A DNA stretch of 64,000 bases. It comes from Przewalskia tangutica (lineage: Eukaryota; Streptophyta; Magnoliopsida; Solanales; Solanaceae). This document shows, piece after piece, positions 56,501 through 64,000 of the stretch. The translations under genes were made by a program, and so were the position numbers. The notes beneath the pieces are model-generated. The model made no database searches and was not told the origin of the DNA. It was given only the letters and a program-made list of their open reading frames with translations. Positions within the stretch are counted from its first letter, which is position 1. The number at the start of each line of letters is the position of its first letter. The stretch covers positions 17,990,501 through 18,054,500 of the forward strand of contig CM056734.1 in the NCBI GenBank assembly GCA_029844215.1, in the 5' to 3' direction.

Positions 56501-59500
56501 ATCTGGGATATTCAAATATCCAAGATGGAATTTTTGTATGTTTAAGGTTGATATGGTGATAATTTAGTAAATAAAGTTAATTGCATGACTAGGAGGCTCA
56601 AAATGTCAGAATGAAATCAAGAACGGGCTGGTGCAATGGCAGAATCTTTTGGTGGAAAAGGAACAACCTAAAAAAGATTAGGGTGTTATTTTTTTTGTTA
56701 AATACTCATCAAATACATGTTTATATTGGCTTTACCCAAAATGCATCACTTTTTACTTAATAGCAGCATTTTGTAGAAAGGAGACATATCTATTGTAGGA
56801 TGTTTCATTTTTCTGAATTAGAATTTAATTAAGGTGTTGTAACACAAATAAGAAAGAAAAGAAAAAAACACAGAGAGAAATAACTGGATTGCTCTTTCTA
56901 TTCTGGGAAAGCAACTTCTTTGAAGTTCTAGAAAAGGTTTGTTTAACATCTTGGTCATCAGTTTTAAACTCTACCACTTGAGTCATTCCCATGTGAAGTT
57001 TAGAAGCCTTGTTCTCCCACTTGCTCTTTCATGTTGCCGAACCTTTTCGTGAAATTGAATAAAACTTGGCACTGGTCCTTTGACATTTTGATACTGAAGT
57101 ACATTGCTGCAGTCATGATTGTCAAGTAGGCCATGGAAAATGTAGGATTTCTCCTGGCTAGGTAATCGAAACTTCTTATGAATTGTTCCTGCAGGCTAGG
57201 TAATGTAGGTAATGATGAACTTTTAACTTGATACTACTTTGATATGAATTAGGTATGGATTAGTTGTTGGTTTTTTCTTTTTACTTCTTGCTTGGCAGGA
57301 GAGAGAGGGGGGGGGGGGGGGTTGGTGTTTCCCTGTTACATCAATTTGGCTGAACTAAATATAACTATATGTCTGACATTTAAGTTAGAGCTCGGTAGCA
57401 TAAATGTATGTCAGTGAGGCTTGGTGGTCTTTGAATCACATTAGCAGTAGTGGGTAGTTATCTGCCGTAACCATTTGAACTGTCAATTACTATGGATATA
57501 AAGTGTGTTAGAAGTTTGATTGCTTTCTGTCATCAAGCTTTATTGTGGCACAAGTTAGGCAGATGGAGATATATACAGAGATAAGTAGTGAGTGTGATTT
57601 TTCTTTGGCTGAACTTGAAATATATATCGTCTTTCAGTAGGCAAGTTTCAGAAGTCAAATACATTTTGATTACACTGAGTTTTTGGTTGTTGTTGTTATT
57701 TGGTTGCTCGGAGAAGACTTTATTAAAAAGTGAAAGGAATTAATGTGAAAAATAAGTTTCTTCTTTTCTCTGACAACCTTGCAATTTTTACTGTGTTTTC
57801 TGTTAATCTTTGGCAATGAAAGCCCGAGCCTTCAATCTTCCCACTCATACTTCCATTAGCAATACCGTAGCATGCTTTTGAAGCATGCTTTATTTGTGCT
57901 ATGGTCTCCTCTAGATTCTAAACTTTGTTTTTGATCTTCTATTCTGCATTGTGGTGTCACTTCCCCATACCCAGATTACACTGGGTATGTTGTTGTTGCA
58001 CTTCCCACGGTAAGAAATTTTGTTATGTGCTCAAACGTGTAGGGTGATGGATCATACATCATATCATATTCTGACCCTATTGGTTAATGTCCTTTTGGCA
58101 AATAGATCCCGGAAAGATATCTGAATAGAGATTGTGTTGCCTGTTATTTGTGTTTTTTTGCTCTTTTTCTTCTTATTTGGGAGGATATAGCTAAAGTATT
58201 CTAAGGTTTTCTTATCCAAAAATCTTCTTAATTCTGTCCAGTAATGGGCTAGTTATTTTTATACCCGTATTAATTGGGGAATTAGGTCGAATAGGCACGG
58301 ATGCTCCTAAACAGTTCTTTGTCTGGAATGGTTGTGCTCTTATATGTAGGAAGTCTGGACTGGGAAATCTTGGCTGCCATATTTACTGTAACATAAGGCG
58401 CTATGTCTCTTTACTTCTAAAACTGTTATCTACTTGTCTTTCTCAGGTACAGACTCCGGAAGCTCATCTGGCGGTGAATCAGATGCCTTAACCGTTCAGA
58501 AGGTGTGGATATTGCTGTCTGATTATATAAGTTTTTTTGCTTCTCTTATTGATAATGACTGATGAATTCTGTTGCCTTCTAACTCCATTTTGTCTTTTCG
58601 CAGGTAACGACGACTTCTGGTGGAAGATTGGAGCAGGAAGATGAGCATGATCTTCCAGAAACTAGAGGTTGTCAACCTGTGGAATCAAATGACATGATTT
58701 TGATTGCTGCTTTCTTTTTCTGTAAATATGTGGGTAGTTGGAAGATTTTGATAGCTTTCTTTGGTCTGTGTGTGTGTGCCTGATATAGTGTCCGTGTCCT
58801 ACAGATTCCTTGGCTGGCCAAACAGAGATGACTTCTCAGCAAAAGTACGTTTCTGGTGATCCCGATGATCATCGAGAGGGTAAGCAATGGTAATAGATGA
58901 AGAAAATGTCTGCTACTAGTTTTGCAGCATCATCTCACTCATCATGTGCTGTAACCTTTTAGAAGAGAGCGCTGAACCTGAGAGGCAAGTCTCTCCTGAG
59001 AAGCTTTACCGTGCAGCTTTGTTAAGAGGTCGCTTTGCGGATATCATACTAAAAGCTCAGGAAAAGAGCATTGAAAAGGTCAGTCAAACATTAGCTGGTG
59101 TTGCTTGTGTTAAAGTTAGATTCTTTAGTTCCATTCATCCAGGGTGTACTATTGTTTTTCTTAACAAATCTTTTTACAATTTTAGGGTGAAGTGCGGGAC
59201 CCTGAAAAGCTAAAGCTTGAGAGAGAGGAATTTGAGAGGCGAAGGCAAGAAGGTTTGTGTTTTCTGTTGTTAGCATGTGTGTAAATCCACAACCACATCT
59301 CTGAAACCACCTCTTTATTTGTTCATCTGCTTTATTAGGAGGAAGTGAGTTTAGGTTTGTTTTTTGTTAGCATGTGCGGAATTCCATAATTACTTCTCTG
59401 AAACCACCTCTTTATTTGCTTATCTGCTTATTCAGAGAAGGCTCGCTTACAAGCGGAAGCTAAGGCTGCAGAAGAGGCTCGTAGAAGAGCTGAGGCAGAA

Positions 59501-59927
59501 GCTGCTGCAGAAGCCAAAAGGAAACGAGAACTTGAAAGAGAAGCTGCCCGTCAGGCACTCCAGAAGGTATAGGCAGATGGGGTTGCATTTATCAGGATCA
59601 TCTTTTTAACTGTCCCGTTATAACTCATGAATCATGTGTTAGCAGATGGAGAAGACTGTCGAAATCAACGAGAACAGCCGATTTATGGAAGATCTGGAAT
59701 TGTTTAGAGCTGCTCCAGATGAACAGTTAGAGAGCTTCATTGAGGAGACAAGTCCTGGTCATTCTGAGAATGTTCTTGGGAGTTTCAAATTTAAGGCAAG
59801 TAGTAATCCATTGGAGCAACTCGGATTATATATGAAGGAAGAAGATGAGGAGGAAGAGGAAGAGGAAACTGAACCACATAGCATCCCTAATGTATCGAAT
59901 GATCCGGAGGAAGGAGAGATCGATTGA
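53557..59927 (+). CDS. BET-family bromodomain factor, GTE8/GTE10-like (777 aa)
   Basis: Ten coding exons join in phase: 53557-54894, 55002-55050, 55167-55322, 58447-58502, 58604-58667, 58805-58879, 58963-59078, 59186-59252, 59436-59566 and 59646-59927. All introns are GT-AG. The protein should be nuclear and read acetylated histones. The N-terminal part carries MMGKSRKVFKGY; the bromodomain is at about 210-317 (GWVFNNPVD, the shelf-like region; acetyl-lysine-binding Asn at about 289 in MTYNPPGNDV). The NET domain is at about 370-430 (ELPENIVDFLKEK, LPDDVLYEVRKLLDDYLL). A Ser-rich stretch spans about 490-530. A C-terminal part (580-684) includes KLYRAALLRGRFADIILKAQ and an Ala/Glu/Arg-rich coiled coil, followed by an acidic tail. 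The start is the Met of MAPTV; an upstream ATG at 53533 probably lies in the leader intron. Plant GTE8-GTE12 proteins share this layout; the exact orthologue is not decided. Confidence 0.93.
55323..58446 (+). other. Large intron 3 of the GTE gene
   Basis: At 3.1 kb this intron is the longest of the gene. Donor GTTGGT, acceptor TCTTTCTCAG. It contains a G15 run (57307-57321) and a TS-SINE 3' fragment (CCAGATTACACTGGGTATG and a TTG tail at 57970-58000). No coding sequence is seen inside. Both edges keep codon phase 1. Confidence 0.8.
59253..59435 (+). repeat. Tandemly duplicated intron segment in the GTE gene
   Basis: The intron between exons 8 and 9 contains two similar halves, 59253-59340 and about 59357-59435. 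Both read GTTTGT...GTTAGCATGTG...CTCTGAAACCACCTCTTTAT and then TCTGCTT(T)ATT(A/C)AG. Each ends in an acceptor-like AG. A 16-base GAGGAAGTGAGTTTAG between them resembles a worn copy of the end of exon 8, so the duplication unit probably included an exon edge. Confidence 0.75.
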
Positions 59928-60265
59928 TGCTAAATACTTCGGCCAATCGACAAGTGGGAGTGGGTGAATTTTCTTCTGAATCCTTGCATGGTGCTTTGAT
60001 GTAACTCTCATTTTATCGTCCCAAGGTCCACACGAGAGAAGTCATGACCTTTTAATGAATTTGGGTCTTTTAGATGTGATGCAAGTGTCTTCCCCAGCTT
60101 GGATGCTTCAGAAGAGACTGCTGTCGGGTCTGGCCAAAATAGGCAGCCATCTTATATTTGTATTCCAAATTCTTTTGCTCGTGTGTAAGTAGGTACCTAT
60201 CCAGTGGAAGTGCCTAGGGTGGAAACAGTTTTGTTACATAGCTTAGTACTAGATTGTTGCTGTGT
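59928..60265 (+). other. 3' UTR of the GTE gene
   Basis: Untranslated tail after the TGA stop. The next feature on the other strand is convergent, so the two genes end about 460-800 bases apart. Confidence 0.6.
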
Positions 60266-60720
60266 TTACAAAAAAAAAAATGTTGCTAAAAGGTGATTTT
60301 TTCGTCCACAAGTGTCGCTCCCTTTCCCTGGTACAGTATAAAAAAAGAGTGGAATGAGCAACCCTGAAAAAAACAACCAATAAAAAAGTTCACATTCTTT
60401 GTCCACAGCATGGAAGATTTAAGCTTATTATAGAGCAGAACTTGTATAACGTCCATTACAAGACACGAATTTGTTGCAACAGTTGGACAAAAATAGTGTG
60501 GGAAAAGCCTAGCAACTCTACAAAATTTGCTCCCCCAGGTTAAGATAAAGAAAAGGACTAAACCCAATAAAGTTAGGACAAGAGGATGGGGAAAATAGCT
60601 CCGTCTGCTCCTGTGACAGGAACTAGCTATTGAGTCTACCTTTCTCGCTATTTACTGTCTATACCTACAACATAGCATAATCACCACATCAAGGAAACCA
60701 AATGGGAATGCTGAGAATTC
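60266..60720. other. Convergent intergenic region
   Basis: Between the GTE 3' end and the FabG-like stop codon. It probably holds the 3' UTR of the FabG-like copy on the minus strand. No other gene is visible. Confidence 0.5.
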
Positions 60721-61211
60721 CTACATCACCATTCCACCATCAATAGTAAGAACCTGCAAAGACGGTACATGCTTTATCTCTTTATGTCGAGTCAACGAGA
60801 AAAAAAATATGGGTAAAGAGAGGATAGTCGGATATGATTTCAGTACCAGTCCAGTAATATAGCTGGCTGCAGGACGAGTGCCAGGAATTCCACTAGTCCA
60901 GCAACTTCATCTGGTTGACCATATCGTCCTGTCATCACAACAAAATTTGTCAATAGTTGCATTGCCTAAAATACAAATTGCTGACAATGGTGATCTTCCT
61001 GATCATAGTCATCAGAAATGAAACAACGTTCACTTTCAAACTGTACGTGGAAAAACTCATTGTGACCCTTCCAAAACTTACACTGAAAAGGAGCAATTTA
61101 TGCATCACAACACAATCTTTCTACTCAGAGGATTACCTGATCATTTAAGTATCTTAGTTTGTGAGTCATAAATCAATTATGTCCCAGCTTTTCCACAAAC
61201 AAAATACCAAT

Positions 61212-61394
61212 ATTTTTTTTGATGACAAGGGAATCCACAACCGCTAATCTTCAGGTGCGCACGGGTTTCCCGTGCAATATCCCGCAAACCACACATGAGA
61301 GATAGTCCCCTGCTGTCGTAGGCAGAGGGTTTCGAACCTAAGACCTCCATTATGGAAGCCCCATGCTCAACCAACTGAGCCACCCTTGCAGGCT
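61212..61394 (-). mobile_element. tRNA-derived SINE in the FabG-like copy
   Basis: On the minus strand the unit starts GCAAGGGTGGCTCAG, continues as box A (GTGGCTCAGTTGGTTGAGC), has box B (GGTTCGAAACCC) about 30 bases on, and ends in CATC followed by eight A. This is the typical pol III head of plant SINEs. It is not a tRNA gene: the body beyond box B has no cloverleaf partner. It lies in the intron between the two penultimate FabG-like pieces. No clear TSD was found. Confidence 0.8.
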
Positions 61395-61674
61395 CCAGAA
61401 TCTGTTTTACTGGCAATTCTACAAATAACGACATACCCAGTTAATTCCCATTCTGGATGTATCAAGCTCTAGACCATCCTAACGGTTTTGCAACTCCGAT
61501 TCAAACTGCTAATGTCTAAATTTGTTCAGATTTAAATGGTCAACAGATATTTGTTGGTTCAGGATCTTGCAATAAACGCATATAACATATTGTGAATTGG
61601 ATTATTCTTCTCCTGTCCAACTTGGGAGTCATTGGTCGCATCTGTGAGAGAGTTCGGATTTTTTCCAGAAATTG

Positions 61675-61805
61675 TTTGTTGGTGAGGAAAAACTGTCAAG
61701 CAAGAAATTCTTGCAAGTTGAAGCACACCCTTTGGCGTTTTGTTTGGTGAGGAAAAAATTGTCAAACAAGAAATTCTTGCAAGTTGAAGCACACCCTTTG
61801 GTGTG
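61675..61805. repeat. 65-bp tandem duplication
   Basis: The unit with AAGAAATTCTTGCAAGTTGA occurs at 61675-61739 and 61740-61805, with about five differences, in the same intron as the SINE. Confidence 0.75.
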
Positions 61806-62503
61806 TTTCTAAACTTGCAAGAGCTTTTTATGAAAAAATATGTGAATAATTTTTGCAGAACGTTTCAAAAATCTCTAACACTCGCACAACTTCCACGTTA
61901 TCAGTTGTCTAAGACGTCAATTTCCATACGTTTCCATATTTGATGCGCAGGACAATGTCACATATGAATATAGTTATCAATCATAGTTCAAGGAGACTAA
62001 CCCTGACCTAGTGGGACGCTTGCCAAAATTTTCTTCTCAATGGCTTCACTCAGCTTGGAAGTCATATCTGATGCAATGAATCCAGGGGCCACAGCATTAA
62101 CCTGATGAAAACAAAGATTCTGGGTAAATAACTTATCAAATGCCATAAACAGTCAGTAGCTTGTTCTCGTTGGGAAGAATTAATTCCTTTGTAGTTGACA
62201 TTCAAATGTCCCAAGGTTGCTTATATTAAGAGAAAAGGCTCACCCAAGTGAATAATAACTCGGGATTAAGGAGCACTTATAGTTATATTCCTGCTGGCGT
62301 ACTCTTTTGCGACACTTTTGGTTAATCCAATCACTCCTGCTTTTGCTGCACTGTAGTTGGCTTGCCCAGCATTGCCAACTAAACCAACAAAATAAATTTC
62401 ACCAGGATAGAAGTTTGCTTACAGTTTTCATCATTGATTCTACTTCCTCTTCTTTTGAAACATCACCACCAAAAGTCATGGCGTGGCCACCACATGATTC
62501 AAT

Positions 62504-64000
62504 CTGCCAACAAAATAGGAAATTAGAATTAATGTATGGGAAGGCGTCAAAAGGCCTACAGATGAAGTGATGAACCTTATAGCTGTTATCAGATTGCTGG
62601 TGAAACAAGTACTCCATGAGCTAGTGTTTAACATTCTAAATAACACTTAATGAAAGGGCTGGAAATCATTTGTCAAACAAGTATTTAACCAGTTTACTGT
62701 TATTACGCATGAAATAGAAACTTAACCTTACAAAATTTGGTAAGCATTAGCTAATACAGAACAATTCAACCTAAGGAAGCAAGGGGAATCTGTTGATTGA
62801 ATGCATTCCTGATAACGTGCCGCTAACAACGCCAATCTGTTATCCCAATGGAACCCCCGCATTTTAGGACCATGGCATTCAATCTTTTTCTTTATGAAAG
62901 CAAATTGGTAAGGAAAGGTACTTTCAAGAGGGTAAGGAGAACCCAAGTCATAGTATAATGGCATTCGGCGGGGAGGGGGTCGGGAAGTGAAGATACTAGA
63001 GTTGTTTGGCACTCAGAGGAAGCTTCCTTCATTTTTCAAACAAGCATTAACCATTACTATCATTACGCACAAAATAAAAAAATAGTCCTGCAATATTAGT
63101 AGCATCAGCACTATTGTCCATGGACTACCAGTTTCTGGAGTTATAGGAGCTCTCCACTTCAAAAATGTAGAACCTAAGAGCGAGTATTCTTTAAGGCATC
63201 CAGGTATATATGATGTATTTGTCATAGGTCCTATAAAATTCCAAACAAGAATTTCCTACTTAAATTTCTGCAATTTCAGAAGTACTACTCTGGTTTTCTG
63301 CTTTCTAGCAATTTACTTGCTATACGTTATATCATGATTTTATATCATAGTTGTGGAGGTGAAGCTCTATACAAGGAACAACAGCTTGATACAGCATGTT
63401 GTAAGGACTCAAATTTGAGTGGAGTTCTCTCATTTCAAACCTAACAAATCTCGGGTAATTCTAAGTGATTTATGGCACATTTTCAGTTGTTGGTACGAAA
63501 GCAGCATAAAAGTTGCCACACAACAAAAATCCCCCCGAAACCTTTTTGGAAAGTTACTATCGAAAGGTTCCTTTTAGGCTATATCAAGTAAAACTTTAAT
63601 CTAAATTAAACTGTTACTTTTACATGAATGCTCCTAATTTCCTATTCTGATGCGATTACTCAAACCTGATTTGTGCAGCAATGATCAAACCGTGAAAGAC
63701 ACGGCAGAGGTTTGAGAAATATGTTTGGCTTTAATATAATAGAAAGCAGGACAGCACATAACACTCAAGAAAGTGATGACAATCTAATTACAGAAATTTC
63801 TCAGTTACAACTTACAACATGAAATTGGACTTTATGGTTGGTTAACAGATGAAAAGGAAAAGGAAAAAAGTAATTTAGTTGGAGGAGATAGTAAGCACGA
63901 CTTTCTACGCAACGATTTCTTAGACGGACTTGGAGAAAGATACCAAACTCTAAATTGATAGAACTGATTTGAATTTCAAATGGAACTAAGACATAGTAAA
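62504..64000. other. Intron-like or intergenic DNA beyond the FabG-like copy
   Basis: The expected upstream FabG exons (plastid transit peptide, TGASRGIG-type motif) were searched for by eye on the minus strand and not found. No other gene or element end is recognised; the small open frames at 62728-63012 and 63013-63225 lack recognisable domains. The upstream exons may lie past 64000 or be absent. Confidence 0.45.

Larger units (their letters stand above)
60721..62503 (-). pseudogene. 3-oxoacyl-ACP reductase (FabG-like) gene copy, partly deleted
   Basis: Minus-strand pieces: 62503-62406 (CGGHAMTFGGDVSKEEEVES), about 62395-62284 (VGNAGQANYSAAKAGVIGL, then TKSVAKEYASRN, with Tyr and Lys of the YxxxK site), 62101-62008 (VNAVAPGFIASDMTSKLSEA, then IEKKILASVPL), 60928-60847 (GRYGQPDEVAGLVEFLAL, then frameshifted), 60753-60721 (VLTIDGGMVM, stop). 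FabG is the plastid fatty-acid synthase step reducing 3-ketoacyl-ACP with NADPH. Missing are the N-terminal TGxxxGIG cofactor motif, and all coding between the first two pieces, which lie only about 10 bases apart: the NNAG motif and catalytic Ser should be there. A donor site (ATAAGT near 62282) and a one-base loss near 60872 also argue that it is a pseudogene. If the assembly is wrong here it could be a live gene extending beyond the window. Confidence 0.75.

Noticed and set aside
61212..61394. A tRNA gene on the minus strand
   Set aside because: Boxes A and B are present, but the body lacks a cloverleaf and ends in an A tail after a SINE-like body.
63013..63225. Possible upstream FabG exon on the minus strand
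   Set aside because: The translation has no TGxxxGIG-type motif and no splice support.
1..64000. CRISPR arrays, bacterial operons or phage genes
   Set aside because: The tandem repeats have no spacers, coding regions are spliced, and the mobile elements are plant types.

Overview
This is a plant nuclear window, most likely from a Solanaceae species. The case rests on spliced plant genes with GT-AG introns, a TS-type SINE 3' end with its TTG-rich tail, another Solanaceae-style tRNA-derived SINE, Stowaway MITEs, and organelle-derived DNA scattered among transposons. No bacterial or viral operon is present.

Layout. (1) 1-5.6 kb: a mosaic of organelle fragments (mitochondrial atp9 start, antisense large-subunit rRNA, plastid ndhB) beside a CACTA end, then a hAT-like MITE, a pogo/Tigger remnant, a Stowaway element carrying a TS-SINE, a plastid psbM fragment and a broken Copia LTR. 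(2) 7-14 kb: the 3' half of a minus-strand Copia element with an extra env-position ORF, invaded by a 0.7-kb piece of unknown origin, a 2.7-kb Gypsy solo LTR and a Gypsy 5' fragment. (3) 13.8-16.2 kb: MULE-type elements, one with a hAT element nested in its terminal repeat; both target-site duplications are readable. (4) 18.4-19.9 kb: a clean single-exon gene for a 309-residue DUF7950-type protein. (5) 20-31 kb: a pogo transposase pseudogene, a Stowaway MITE, and a Copia element (22879-30885) split by a 3.5-kb Gypsy solo LTR. (6) 31-41.7 kb: more LTR debris, a hAT transposase pseudogene inside a Copia element, and a SINE-like element with two tRNA-like heads. (7) 42106-51733: a structurally complete 9.6-kb Copia element on the minus strand (TSD TACAT, 920/935-bp LTRs, tRNA-Met primer site, polypurine tract) whose reading frames are wrecked. 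(8) 53.5-59.9 kb: a ten-coding-exon BET-family bromodomain gene (GTE8/GTE10-like, 777 residues; all splice phases agree). (9) 60.7-62.5 kb: a convergent, partly deleted copy of a plastid-type 3-oxoacyl-ACP reductase (FabG-like) gene.

How it fits together. Only two genes look functional: the DUF7950 gene and the GTE gene. They are unrelated and sit as islands in about 60 kb of nested transposons. The most unusual signal is in the 9.6-kb Copia element: its two LTRs differ repeatedly by loss of the middle base of CAG/CTG (giving CG). This is a non-random indel pattern that could be a sequencing artefact at methylated CHG sites or a real context-specific process. Other points of note are the dimeric SINE, the organelle mosaic, the deleted FabG-like gene, and a duplicated intron segment in the GTE gene. 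I found no convincing new multi-gene system.
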